Assembly (NCBI RefSeq): GCF_000269985.1
Contig: NC_016109.1
Span: forward strand, 6,289,001-6,353,000
Direction: 5' to 3'
From: Kitasatospora setae KM-6054
Lineage (GTDB): Bacteria > Actinomycetota > Actinomycetes > Streptomycetales > Streptomycetaceae
Length of the DNA stretch: 64,000 bases
Shown: positions 25,441 to 34,138 of the stretch, piece after piece
Position numbering within the stretch: position 1 is the first letter of the stretch
How the letters are laid out: each line of letters opens with the position of its first letter
Position numbers and translations under genes: made by a program
The notes under the pieces: generated by a model
The model's database searches: none
Seen by the model: only the letters and a program-made list of their open reading frames with translations
What the model was told of the DNA's origin: nothing

Positions 25441-26400
25441 TCAGCTCCCGGGGATCTCGAACTTGGTGGTGCGCTCCAGGCCCGCGGCCCGGCCCTTGCC
25501 CGCGATGACCAGGGCCATCTTGCGGCTGGCCTCGTCGATCATCTCGTCGCCGAGCATCGCCGAGCCCTTCGCGCCGCCCGCCTCCGAGGTGCACCAGTCG
25601 TAGGCGTCCAGGATCAGCTCGGCGTGGTCGTAGTCCTCCTGCGAGGGCGAGTAGATCTCGTTCGCGGCGGCGACCTGGTCCGGGTGCAGCACCCACTTGC
25701 CGTCGAAGCCGAGCGCGGCCGAGCGGCGGGCCACCTCGCGGTAGCCGTCCTGGTTGCGGATCTGCAGGTAGGGGCCGTCGATCGCCTGGAGGTCGTTGGC
25801 GCGGGCGGCCATCAGGATGCGCATCAGGATGTAGTGGTAGGCGTCGGCGCCGTAGCCGGGCGGCTGCTCGCCGACCACCAGCGACTTCATGTTGATGGAC
25901 GCCATGAAGTCGGCCGGGCCGAAGATGATCGTCTCCAGCCGGGGCGAGGCGGCGGCGATCGCGTCGACCTCGACCAGCCCCTTGGCGTTCTCGATCTGCG
26001 CCTCGATGCCGATCCTGCCGACCTCCAGGCCGACGGTCTTCTCGATCTGGGTGAGCAGCAGGTCGAGCGCGACCACCTGCCGGGCGTCCTGCACCTTGGG
26101 CAGCATGATGCAGTCCAGGTTCTGGCCGGCGCCCTCGACGACGGTGATCACGTCCCGGTAGGTCCAGTGCGTGGTCCAGTCGTTGACCCGGACGACCCGG
26201 GTCTTGCCGCCCCAGTCGCCGTTGTTGAGGGCGTCCACGATGTGGTGGCGGGCGCTCTCCTTGACCAGCGGGGCGCAGGCGTCCTCCAGGTCGAGGAAGA
26301 CCTGGTCGGCGGGCAGGCCCTGGGCCTTCTCCAGGAAGCGCGGGTTGCTGCCGGGCACGGCCAGGCAGGAACGGCGCGGACGGAGGCGGTTGACGCTCAT
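25441..26400 (-). CDS. mcl: HpcH/HpaI-CitE family lyase, probable beta-methylmalyl-CoA/malyl-CoA lyase
   Basis: A 319-residue CitE-like enzyme. RRSCLAVPGSNPRFLEKA opens the TIM barrel, FLDLEDACAP carries the acidic Mg-site residue, IEAQIENAKGL the second Glu, and FGPADFMASI the Asp of the active site. It should split beta-methylmalyl-CoA into glyoxylate and propionyl-CoA, the last step of the ethylmalonyl-CoA pathway branch. It lies 21 nt after ecm and 4 nt before the MaoC gene. Confidence 0.88.
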   Translation of the reverse strand: MSVNRLRPRRSCLAVPGSNPRFLEKAQGLPADQVFLDLEDACAPLVKESARHHIVDALNNGDWGGKTRVVRVNDWTTHWTYRDVITVVEGAGQNLDCIMLPKVQDARQVVALDLLLTQIEKTVGLEVGRIGIEAQIENAKGLVEVDAIAAASPRLETIIFGPADFMASINMKSLVVGEQPPGYGADAYHYILMRILMAARANDLQAIDGPYLQIRNQDGYREVARRSAALGFDGKWVLHPDQVAAANEIYSPSQEDYDHAELILDAYDWCTSEAGGAKGSAMLGDEMIDEASRKMALVIAGKGRAAGLERTTKFEIPGS

Positions 26401-26421
26401 GTGAGGGGGTTCCTTCCGGGG

Positions 26422-28446
26422 TCAGCTGGTCGCGGCGGTGGTCGCGGCCCATGGCTGGAGCCTGTTGGCCAGCCGGATCTCGTCCACGATCCGGCCGATG
26501 ATGGTGGTGATGCCGAAGTCCTTGGGTGTGAACACGGCTGCCACGCCGGCGGCCCGCAGGACCTCCGCGTCGGCCGCCGGGATGATGCCACCCACGATCA
26601 CCGGCACATCCTCCACCCCGGCCCGGCCCAACCGCTGTATGACGTCGGGCACAAGCTCCGGGTGCGCGCCGGACAGGATCGACAGGCCCACGCAGTGCAC
26701 GTCCTCGGCGACGGCCGCCGACACGATCTGCTCGGGCGTCAGCCGGATGCCCTGGTACACCACCTCGAACCCGGCGTCGCGGGCCCGGACGGCGATCTGC
26801 TCGGCGCCGTTGGAGTGCCCGTCCAGGCCGGGCTTGCCGACCAGCAGGCGCAGCTTGCCCGCGCCCAGCTCGGCCGCGGTGGCCGCCACCGCCTCGCGCA
26901 CCGCGGCCAGCTCGCCGCCCGGCTCGGCCGCGACCGCGACCGGGGCGCCGCCGACGCCGGTCGGCGCCCGGTACTCGCCGAACACCTCGCGCAGCGCGAA
27001 CGACCACTCGCCGGTGGTGGCACCGGCCCGGGCGCAGGCCAGGGTGGCCGCCATCAGGTTCTCGTCGGTGGCCGCCACCTCCTTCAGCCGGGCCAGCGCC
27101 CGCCGGACGGCGGCCTCGTCCCGCCCGGCCCGCCAGGCGTCCAGGCCGGCCAGCACCGCGCGCTCGGACGCCGGGTCGACCACCATGATCGCGGCGTCCA
27201 GGTCCGCGGTCAGCGGGCTCTCCTCGGTGCCCTCGAAGCAGTTGACGCCGACGACCTTGTCCTGCCCGGCCTCGATCCGGGCCCGCCGGTCGGCGTGCGA
27301 GGCCACCAGGCCGGCCTTCAGGTAGCCGGACTCGACGGCCGGGATCACCCCGCCCATCCCCAGCACCTTGGCGATCTCCGCCTCGGCGCCGGCCAGCAGC
27401 TCGGCGGTCTTCGCCTCCACCACGTGCGAGCCGTCGAACAGGTCGCCGTACTCCAGCAGGTCCGACTCGTACGCCAGCACCTGCTGGACCCGCAGCGACC
27501 ACTGCTGGTCCCACGGCCGGGGCAGGCCCAGCGCCTCGTTCCAGGCCGGCAGTTGGACGGCCCGCGCGCGGGCGTCCTTGGAGAGCGTCACGGCCAGCAT
27601 CTCCAGCACGATCCGCTGCACGTTGTTCTCCGGCTGCGCCTCGGTCAGGCCCAGCGAGTTGACCTGCACGCCGTAGCGGAACCGGCGCTGCTTGGCGTCC
27701 TCGATGCCGTAGCGGGTCCGGGTGACCTTCTCCCAGAGCCGGTTGAAGGCCCGCATCTTGCACATCTCCTCGACGAAGCGGACGCCCGCGTTCGCGAAGA
27801 AGGAGATCCGGCCGACCACCTCGCCCATCCGCTCGGCCGGGACCTGCCCGGAGTCGCGGACGGCGTCGAGGACGGCGATCGCGGTGCACATCGCGTAGGC
27901 GATCTCCTGGACCGGCGTCGCCCCGGCCTCCTGCAGGTGGTAGCTGCAGATGTTGATCGGGTTCCACTTCGGCAGGTGCGCCACCGTGTAGGCGATCAGG
28001 TCGGTGGTCAGCCGCACCGACGGGCCGGGCGGGAAGACGTGCGTCCCGCGCGACAGGTACTCCTTGACGATGTCGTTCTGGGTGGTGCCGGTGAGCTTCG
28101 CGACGTCCGCGCCCTGTTCCTCGGCGACCACCTGGTAGAGCGCCAGCAGCCACATCGCGGTGGCGTTGATGGTCATCGAGGTGTTGGTGCGCTCCAGCGG
28201 GATCCCGTCGAACAGGGTCCGCATGTCGCCCAGGTGCCCGACCGGCACGCCGACCCGGCCGACCTCGCCGCGGGCCAGCACGTGGTCGGAGTCGTAGCCG
28301 GTCTGGGTCGGCAGGTCGAAGGCCACCGACAGGCCGGTCTGGCCCTTGGCGAGGTTGCGCCGGTACAGCGCGTTGGAGTCGCCCGCGGTGGAGTGCCCGG
28401 CGTAGGTCCGCATCAGCCAGGGGCGGTCGCGTTCCTGGGCGCCCAT
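26422..28446 (-). CDS. ecm: Ethylmalonyl-CoA mutase (MeaA), adenosylcobalamin-dependent
   Basis: A 674-residue mutase with the substrate barrel in the first 500 residues (TYAGHSTAGDSNALYRRN, FDLPTQTGYDSDH) and a B12-binding domain at the C-terminus, where DGHSNG near residue 540 matches the D-x-H-x-x-G motif that supplies the lower cobalt ligand. It converts ethylmalonyl-CoA to methylsuccinyl-CoA. The ATG overlaps the ccr stop by one base (TGATG). Its need for adenosylcobalamin links it to the riboswitch-controlled cob operon 8 kb away. Isobutyryl- or methylmalonyl-CoA mutase is less likely given the ccr neighbour and single-chain layout. Confidence 0.93.
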   Translation of the reverse strand: MGAQERDRPWLMRTYAGHSTAGDSNALYRRNLAKGQTGLSVAFDLPTQTGYDSDHVLARGEVGRVGVPVGHLGDMRTLFDGIPLERTNTSMTINATAMWLLALYQVVAEEQGADVAKLTGTTQNDIVKEYLSRGTHVFPPGPSVRLTTDLIAYTVAHLPKWNPINICSYHLQEAGATPVQEIAYAMCTAIAVLDAVRDSGQVPAERMGEVVGRISFFANAGVRFVEEMCKMRAFNRLWEKVTRTRYGIEDAKQRRFRYGVQVNSLGLTEAQPENNVQRIVLEMLAVTLSKDARARAVQLPAWNEALGLPRPWDQQWSLRVQQVLAYESDLLEYGDLFDGSHVVEAKTAELLAGAEAEIAKVLGMGGVIPAVESGYLKAGLVASHADRRARIEAGQDKVVGVNCFEGTEESPLTADLDAAIMVVDPASERAVLAGLDAWRAGRDEAAVRRALARLKEVAATDENLMAATLACARAGATTGEWSFALREVFGEYRAPTGVGGAPVAVAAEPGGELAAVREAVAATAAELGAGKLRLLVGKPGLDGHSNGAEQIAVRARDAGFEVVYQGIRLTPEQIVSAAVAEDVHCVGLSILSGAHPELVPDVIQRLGRAGVEDVPVIVGGIIPAADAEVLRAAGVAAVFTPKDFGITTIIGRIVDEIRLANRLQPWAATTAATS

Positions 28447-29783
28447 CAGACGTTCCGGAAGGCGTTGATCTTGGTGAGGTGCTTGGAACGCAGCTCGGGG
28501 TCGGTGACGCCCAGGCCCTCCCGCGGGGCCAGGCAGAGCACGCCGACCTTGCCCTGGTGCTTGTTGTGGTGCACGTCCAGCGCCGCCTGCCCGGTCTCCT
28601 CCAGCGCGTAGACCTTCGACAGGGTCGGGTGGATCTTGCCCTTGGCGACCAGCCGGTTGGCCTCGAACGCCTCGCGGTAGTTGGCGAAGTGCGAGCCGAC
28701 GATCCGCTTCAGCGACATCCACAGGTAGCGGTTGTCGTACTGGTGCATGTAGCCGGAGGTGGAGGCGCAGGTGACGATGGTGCCGCCCTTGCGGGTGACG
28801 TAGACGGAGGCGCCGAAGGTCTCCCGGCCGGGGTGCTCGAAGACGATGTCGACGTCCTCGCCGCCGGTGAACTCGCGGATCTTCCCGCCCAGCCGCTTCC
28901 ACTCGCGCGGGTCCTGGTGGTGCTCGTCCTTCCAGAACCGGTAGCCCTCGGCGGAGCGGTCGATGATCGCCTCGGCGCCCATCGCCCGGCAGATGTCGGC
29001 CTTCCGCGGGCTGGAGACCACGCAGATCGGGGTGGCGCCGCCGGCCAGCGCGTACTGGGTGGCGTACGAGCCGAGGCCGCCGCTGGCGCCCCAGATCAGC
29101 ACGTTGTCGCCCTGCTTCAGGCCGGCGCCGTTGCGGCTCACCAGCTGCCGGTAGGCGGTGGAGTTGACCAGGCCCGGGGAGGCGGCCTCCTCCCAGGTCA
29201 GGTGCTTCGGCTTGGGCAGCAGCTGGTTGGTCTTCACCAGGGCGAGCTGGGCCAGGCCGCCGAAGTTGGTCTCGAAGCCCCAGATCCGCTGCTCCGGGTC
29301 CATCATCGTGTCGTTGTGGCCGTCGGGGGACTCCAGCTCGACCGACAGGCAGTGCGCGACGACCTCGTCGCCTGGCTTCCAGGCGTTGACGCCGGCGCCG
29401 GTGCGCAGCACCACGCCCGCCAGGTCGGAGCCGAGCACGTGGTACGGCAGGTCGTGGCGCGCGGTCAGCGGCGAGAGGCGGCCGTAGCGCTCCAGGAAGC
29501 CGAAGGTGGAGACCGGCTCGAAGATCGAGCTCCACACGGTGTTGTAGTTCACCGAGCTGGCCATCACGGCCACCAGGGCCTCGCCCGGGCCGAGTTCGGG
29601 CAGCGGGACGTCGTCGAGGTGGAGCGACTTGCGCGGGTCCTTGTCCCGGCTCGCCAGGCCGTCGAACATCCGCTCCTCGCCCTTGTGGAGCGTCACGGCC
29701 CGGTAGGACTCGGGCAGCGCCAGGGCGGCGTAGTCGGCGGACGCGGCGTCGCCGCTGAGGATCGCGTCGAGAATTTCCTGCAT
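28446..29783 (-). CDS. ccr: Crotonyl-CoA carboxylase/reductase
   Basis: A 445-residue MDR-family enzyme that reductively carboxylates crotonyl-CoA to ethylmalonyl-CoA with NADPH and CO2. The CO2-pocket residues known from Kitasatospora setae, Asn81, Phe170, Glu171 and His365, are all present at the same numbers (NYNTVW, WGFETNFGG, GSHFANY) when the ATG at 29783 is used, which also fixes the start. The nucleotide fold is WGASGGLGSY. GGAGGC lies 7 nt before the start. It is the first gene of the operon ccr-ecm-mcl-maoC-acd and has a leader of about 200 nt. Ethylmalonyl-CoA is also an extender unit for polyketides. Confidence 0.97.
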   Translation of the reverse strand: MQEILDAILSGDAASADYAALALPESYRAVTLHKGEERMFDGLASRDKDPRKSLHLDDVPLPELGPGEALVAVMASSVNYNTVWSSIFEPVSTFGFLERYGRLSPLTARHDLPYHVLGSDLAGVVLRTGAGVNAWKPGDEVVAHCLSVELESPDGHNDTMMDPEQRIWGFETNFGGLAQLALVKTNQLLPKPKHLTWEEAASPGLVNSTAYRQLVSRNGAGLKQGDNVLIWGASGGLGSYATQYALAGGATPICVVSSPRKADICRAMGAEAIIDRSAEGYRFWKDEHHQDPREWKRLGGKIREFTGGEDVDIVFEHPGRETFGASVYVTRKGGTIVTCASTSGYMHQYDNRYLWMSLKRIVGSHFANYREAFEANRLVAKGKIHPTLSKVYALEETGQAALDVHHNKHQGKVGVLCLAPREGLGVTDPELRSKHLTKINAFRNV

Positions 29784-29991
29784 GGCTGCCTCCGAAGGCG
29801 TACCTGTGCGAGGGACACAGGGCGTCTGGGGGAGCCGGGAGCGGACACCGGCTTCGCTGAGGGTGGGTGGGTGCTGCGGGTGCGACGGATGGGTGGAGTC
29901 GCGCGGGTGGTGCTGGTCCGCCCCCTCGGTAGGGGACGCCGGAAGACGGCGCGCCGAGGTGGGGAGCCGCGGCGCCGCAGCCGGTGGGAAC

Positions 29992-30021
29992 ACCGTAGTG
30001 GCACCCTGTGCCACTCGTAAA
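29992..30021 (-). promoter_or_regulatory. ccr promoter with a TetR-type dyad filling the spacer
   Basis: Minus-strand -35 TTTACG (30021-30016), 18-nt spacer, -10 TACGGT (29997-29992). The dyad GTGGCAC-N3-GTGCCAC (29998-30014, 7-bp perfect arms) occupies the spacer almost exactly, so a bound regulator would exclude RNA polymerase. Two further CAC-GCG-GTG sites lie upstream at 30022-30034 and 30054-30066. The TetR gene upstream is the likely binder (inference). Confidence 0.65.
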
Positions 30022-30066
30022 GACACGCGGTGCCAAGTTCTGGAGTGAGCCAGGACACGCGGTGCC
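30022..30066. repeat. Two 13-bp direct repeats upstream of the ccr promoter
   Basis: GACACGCGGTGCC occurs at 30022-30034 and 30054-30066, 32 bp apart, about three helical turns. Each holds the half-site pair CAC-N3-GTG seen in the ccr operator. The first abuts the -35 hexamer. Confidence 0.6.
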
Positions 30067-30084
30067 CGCCGCGCCCGGACAGCC

Positions 30085-30120
30085 CGAAGGCCCGTCCCCG
30101 AAATCGGGAACGGGCCTTCG
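30085..30120 (-). terminator. Terminator of the tetR gene
   Basis: An 11-bp perfect stem (CGAAGGCCCGT with ACGGGCCTTCG) extended by an inner CCCGA/TCGGG pair, 33 nt after the tetR stop on the minus strand. Confidence 0.8.
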
Positions 30121-30152
30121 AAACCACCGGTGATCTGCGGAAACCGCCTGGA

Positions 30153-31055
30153 TCAGGCGGGAGTTCTCGCCGCCAGGGCAGCCCGGATGGAATCCACCAC
30201 GGTCTCCAGCGGTGCGTCCGTCCGGGCGACCGTGATCAGGACCTCGCCCCCCGGGCTGGCACTCAGTGCGCTCACCGCCTCGGCCTCACCGCCCTCCCCA
30301 CTGGCACCGGGTGCCAGCGTCGCGCCGCGGCGGCGCGCCCCGCTCGGCGGAGTCGGCCAGAACGTCCCCCGGATCACCCCGAACGAGTGGTCGAGCTGCG
30401 CCTCCACGTCGCCGTGCCCGCCGGCCCGCAGCCAGCGCCGCAGCACGTGGTTGTGCGCCGCGACCACCGCCGCCGCCGACACCTCCGCCAGCATCGAGTC
30501 GTCGTCCCCGCCGCGCTGCCAGCCCGGCGGCGTCTGCTCCGCCGCGTCGAACCGGCCCAGCAGGTAGCGGGTGAACAGCCGCTCGTACCGGGACACCACC
30601 GCGATCTCGCGCTCGCGCAGCGCCGAGACCTGCCGGATCAACTGGTAGCGGGCCACCGACATCTCCGGCGTGGAGGCGTACATCCGCAGCACCTCCTTGA
30701 TGCCGCGGCACACCACGTCCAGCGGGTGCTCCTCGGCGTCGGCACTGGCCAGCAGGTCCGCCACCCGCACCAGGGTGTCGTCGTGGTCCGGGAAGATCGC
30801 CTCCTCCTTCGACCGGAAGTACCGGAAGAAGGTCCGCCGGGCGACCCCCGCGGCGGCCGCGATCTGGTCGACCGTCGTCTCCTCGTACCCCTGGGTGGCG
30901 AACAGCTCCATCGCCGCGGCGGTCAGGTCCTGGCGCATCTGCAGGCGCTGGGCGGCGGCCCGGCGGCTGCCCGGCCCGGACTCCGCACCCGTACGCGACT
31001 GGTCGGGCCCGGCGGCCGGCGGCTGCTGCTGGGCGGGCGAGGTCTGGCGATCCAT
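30153..31055 (-). CDS. TetR family transcriptional regulator
   Basis: A 300-residue regulator, long for the family. Residues 1-38 are a polar Gln/Pro/Gly-rich tail; the TetR HTH is at about 40-85 (AMELFATQGYEETTVDQIAAAAGVARRTFFRYFRSKEEA). The effector domain follows, and the last 60 residues form an extra acidic-to-neutral tail. It lies directly upstream of ccr on the same strand, separated by a terminator, and downstream of the fused dehydrogenase gene. A dyad CGCAC-N3-GTGCG in its own promoter resembles the ccr operator, so it probably controls both. The ATG 31055 follows a -10 box by 7 nt, so the mRNA may be leaderless. Confidence 0.9.
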   Translation of the reverse strand: MDRQTSPAQQQPPAAGPDQSRTGAESGPGSRRAAAQRLQMRQDLTAAAMELFATQGYEETTVDQIAAAAGVARRTFFRYFRSKEEAIFPDHDDTLVRVADLLASADAEEHPLDVVCRGIKEVLRMYASTPEMSVARYQLIRQVSALREREIAVVSRYERLFTRYLLGRFDAAEQTPPGWQRGGDDDSMLAEVSAAAVVAAHNHVLRRWLRAGGHGDVEAQLDHSFGVIRGTFWPTPPSGARRRGATLAPGASGEGGEAEAVSALSASPGGEVLITVARTDAPLETVVDSIRAALAARTPA

Positions 31056-31062
31056 GCCCGGA

Positions 31063-31083
31063 ACGCTACACGCACCCGGTGCG
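31063..31083 (-). promoter_or_regulatory. tetR promoter with ccr-like dyad
   Basis: -10 TAGCGT (31068-31063) ends 7 nt before the ATG, suggesting a leaderless transcript. Immediately upstream lies CGCAC-N3-GTGCG (31071-31083), matching the inner part of the ccr operator (GCAC-N3-GTGC) and in the same position between -10 and -35. The -35 sequence is poor. Confidence 0.5.
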
Positions 31084-31261
31084 CCACCGACCTGCCTGCC
31101 CCTGCGCACCGGCGCGACCGGCGGCGCCACGGCCGGCCGGGGCCACCGCGCGGCCACCGGACCCGCACCCCAAGGAGGCCGCGCCACAAGCGGGTTGACC
31201 CCGCTGGCCGGGGCCGGCCGGCCCTGCGGCGCGGGCACCGGCGGGGGCACCGGACGGCCGG

Positions 31262-33061
31262 TCATCGCCGTGCGTGGTCGCGGAAACCACGCCCCGTCTT
31301 GCGCCCCAGGCACCCCGCCGCCACCAGGTGCTCCAGCAGCGGCGCCGCCGCCAGGCCCGGCTCCCGGAACTCCTGGTGCAGCACCTGCTCGATGGTCAGC
31401 GACACGTCCAGCCCCACCACGTCCAGCAGCTCGAACGGGCCCATCGGATAGCCGCAGCCCAGCTTCATCGCGGTGTCGATGTCGTCCACCGTCGCGTAGT
31501 GCTCCTGCAGCATCCGCACCGCGTCGTTCAGGTACGGGAACAGCAGCGCGTTCACGATGAAACCGGCCCGGTCGCCGCACTCCACCGGGTGCTTGCCGAC
31601 CTTCGCGCACAGCTCCAGCACGGTCGCCGTGACGTCCTGGGCGGTCAGCACCGTGGAGACCACCTCCACCAGCCGCATGGCCGGCGCCGGGTTGAAGAAG
31701 TGCATCCCCACCACGTCGCGCGGCCGCGAGGTCGCCGTCGCGCACGAGATCACCGGCAGCGAGGAGGTGGTGGTCGCCAGCACCGCGCCCGGCTTGGCGA
31801 CCGCGTCCAGCGCCGCGAACAGCTCGCGCTTCACCGCCAGGTCCTCCGCCACCGCCTCCACCAGCAGGTCCGCCTCCGCCAGGTCGCCGTACGAACCGGT
31901 CGGCGTGACCAGCGCCAGCGCCGCGTCCCTGGCCTCCGCCGACAGCCGGCCCTTGGCCACCGAACGCTCCAGCGACCCCGCCAGCCGGGCCTTCGCCCGC
32001 TCCGCCTTCTCCCGGCTGCGGGCCGCCAGCAGCACCGGCAGGCCCGCCTTCGCGAACACCTCCGCGATGCCGGCCGCCATCGTCCCGCTGCCGCACACCC
32101 CGACGCTGCGCACCGCGCGCCCGGCCGCCCGCGCCGCGTCCGCCCGCCCCTGCCCCTGCTCCTGCTCCTGCTCCTGCTCGGTGACCACCTGCGAGGAGCC
32201 CGGCGCCTCGTACGTGTAGAAGCCGCGGCCCGACTTGCGGCCCAGCAGGCCCGCCGCGACCAGCTGCCCCAGCACCGGAGCCGGGGCGTGCAGCCGGTCC
32301 TTCGACTGCGCGTACATCGCCTCCAGCACGGTGCGGGCGGTGTCGATCCCGATCAGGTCCAGCAGCGCCAGCGGGCCCATCGGCAGGCCGCAGCCCAGCC
32401 GCATCGCCGCGTCGATGTCCTCCCGGGTCGCGTACCGGGACTCGAACATCGCCGCCGCCTGGTTCAGGTACGCGAACAGCAGCCCGTTCGCGATGAACCC
32501 CGCCCGGTCGCCCGCCGCCACCGGCTCCTTGCCCAGGTCGCGCGCCAACTCGGCGACCAGCTCGGCCGCCCGCGGGTCGGTCAGCACCGTGCGGACCACC
32601 TCCACCAGGCGCATCGTGTGCACCGGGTTGAAGAAGTGCACCCCCAGCACCCGCTCCGGCCGGCCGGTGGCCGCCGCGATCCGGGTCACGCTCAGCGCCG
32701 TCGTCCCGGTCGCCAGCACCGTCTCCGGCGGACAGATCCGGTCCAGCTCGGCGAACAGCGCCCGCTTCAGCTCCAGGTCCTCCGGCACCTCCTCGATCAC
32801 CAGGCCGGCCGCCGCCACCGCGCCCAGGTCGTCACCGACCTCGATCAGCGCCAGCAGCTCCGCCCGCTCCCCGGCCGTGAGCCGCCCACGCTCCACCGCC
32901 CGCGCGGTCGACGCCTCGATCCGGTCCAGCGCCCGCAGCGCCTGCGTCGGGCCGGCCTCCACGCCGATCACCCGCCGCCCGCCGCGCGCCAACGCCACGG
33001 CCACTCCGGCACCCATGGTGCCCAGGCCGACCACGGCGACAGTGGGAAAAGGACGCTCCAT
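31262..33061 (-). CDS. Tandem-duplicated 3-hydroxyacyl-CoA (3-hydroxybutyryl-CoA) dehydrogenase
   Basis: A 599-residue protein made of two full 3-hydroxyacyl-CoA dehydrogenase units in tandem, residues about 1-285 and 315-599. Each has a Rossmann motif (GLGTMGAG; GSGTMAAG), a catalytic HFFNP block followed by MRLVEV, and a C-terminal LGRKSGRGF/LGRKTGRGF signature. They are joined by a Gln/Glu-rich linker of about 15 residues. It would form crotonyl-CoA's precursor from acetoacetyl-CoA and so feed Ccr. Both active sites look intact. The start ATG has AAGGAG. No hydratase domain is fused, unlike FadB-type proteins. Confidence 0.9.
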   Translation of the reverse strand: MERPFPTVAVVGLGTMGAGVAVALARGGRRVIGVEAGPTQALRALDRIEASTARAVERGRLTAGERAELLALIEVGDDLGAVAAAGLVIEEVPEDLELKRALFAELDRICPPETVLATGTTALSVTRIAAATGRPERVLGVHFFNPVHTMRLVEVVRTVLTDPRAAELVAELARDLGKEPVAAGDRAGFIANGLLFAYLNQAAAMFESRYATREDIDAAMRLGCGLPMGPLALLDLIGIDTARTVLEAMYAQSKDRLHAPAPVLGQLVAAGLLGRKSGRGFYTYEAPGSSQVVTEQEQEQEQGQGRADAARAAGRAVRSVGVCGSGTMAAGIAEVFAKAGLPVLLAARSREKAERAKARLAGSLERSVAKGRLSAEARDAALALVTPTGSYGDLAEADLLVEAVAEDLAVKRELFAALDAVAKPGAVLATTTSSLPVISCATATSRPRDVVGMHFFNPAPAMRLVEVVSTVLTAQDVTATVLELCAKVGKHPVECGDRAGFIVNALLFPYLNDAVRMLQEHYATVDDIDTAMKLGCGYPMGPFELLDVVGLDVSLTIEQVLHQEFREPGLAAAPLLEHLVAAGCLGRKTGRGFRDHARR

Positions 33062-33483
33062 TGTCCAGACTCCTTAGGTCGTGGCCCGCGCCGCGGCCCC
33101 CGCCACCGCCCGGCCGCGACGACGCGGACCCGGACGGAGGGTGTGGCGGGGGAGGGAGTGCCGGCGGCACGGGAGAAACGGGAGGTAACGGGAGAACGCG
33201 AGAGGGAACAGGCCCCCGCGCGTACGGACCGGTCCGCTCCGGTTCCGTCGAGTGGGGGGTGCTGCCGAGGTGCCCGGGCGCTCCGACCAGGTCACGGAGC
33301 GACGCCGACGCGCACGCAAGGAGAAAGAGAGGAGAACGCGGCCCACCGGTGCGGCTCCCGAAGCCCGGCGCTGACGCGTGCCGACACTGTAGCCCAGCTA
33401 CCGGCGGGTAGGAAGGGGGAAGTGCGGCACGTCGGAGCGACGACGCGCCCATACTGTGGCCGCAACTGCCGAAGGAGGACACC
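33062..33483. other. 422-nt gap with a divergent promoter region
   Basis: This gap separates the fused dehydrogenase (minus) from the Uma2 gene (plus). On the minus strand a -10-like TACAGT (33391-33386) sits on a perfect dyad GTAGC-N3-GCTAC (33389-33401), which would give the dehydrogenase a leader over 300 nt long. On the plus strand TACTGT (33452-33457) is a -10 candidate for the Uma2 gene. The rest, 33110-33360, is purine-rich on the plus strand and has no open frame that looks coding. Confidence 0.4.
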
Positions 33484-34065
33484 ATGGCTGTCATGACGAC
33501 CGGGCGCCCGCAGATGGAACTCGACCAGTTCAGAGTGATCGCCATAGCGGCCGAGCGGGAGGACGTGGTGCTCGAGTTCGTCAACGGCAGGATCGGAGTC
33601 AAGCCGGTGCCCGACGGCGACCACGGGGAGATCGTCATGTGGTTGCTGGAGCGCTGCATGGCACAGCGCCCGGACCTCAGGCTCTACCCCGAGCAGGGCC
33701 TGCAGGTGGCGCACTACCGGAACGGGCTGGCCAAACCCGACGGCTCGCTCGCGCCGCGCCGGCACTTCGCGGGCCAGGGCGAGTGGGCGGACCCGGCCGG
33801 AGTGCTGATGGTGGTCGAGGTGACCTCGTACGACGCCGACGCCGGCCGGCGCGACCGGATCGAGAAGCCGAAGGCCTACGCGGAGACCGGCATCCCGGTG
33901 TTCCTGCTGGTGGACCGGGACGCCGGGGCCGTCTCGGTGCACAGCGAGCCCGAGGGCGGGCGCTACCGGAGCGTCGTGACGCTGGCCTACGGGCACGTGG
34001 TGGAACTGCCGGAGCCGGTGAACGTCACCCTCGACACCGAGGAGCTCAAGGAGTTCAGCCGCTGA
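33484..34065 (+). CDS. Uma2 family endonuclease-like protein (DUF820)
   Basis: A 193-residue protein of the restriction-endonuclease-like Uma2 fold. The PD-(D/E)xK-like residues are in KPDGSLAPR (Asp), LMVVEVTSYD (Glu) and RIEKPKAYAETGIPVFLLVD (Lys). An AAGGAGG ribosome site precedes the ATG. Such proteins are very numerous in streptomycetes and cyanobacteria; biological role is unclear. It stands alone, with a strong terminator after it. Confidence 0.88.
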   Translation: MAVMTTGRPQMELDQFRVIAIAAEREDVVLEFVNGRIGVKPVPDGDHGEIVMWLLERCMAQRPDLRLYPEQGLQVAHYRNGLAKPDGSLAPRRHFAGQGEWADPAGVLMVVEVTSYDADAGRRDRIEKPKAYAETGIPVFLLVDRDAGAVSVHSEPEGGRYRSVVTLAYGHVVELPEPVNVTLDTEELKEFSR

Positions 34066-34070
34066 GATGC

Positions 34071-34108
34071 CGAACGGCCCGCCCGGAGGGTTCCGGGCGG
34101 GCCGTTCG
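34071..34108. terminator. Bidirectional terminator
   Basis: A 17-bp perfect stem (34071-34087 with 34092-34108) and a 4-nt loop between the Uma2 gene and the convergent MFS gene. Confidence 0.88.
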
Positions 34109-34138
34109 CGTGCGCGCGCTGGTGTGACCGGCGGTGCG

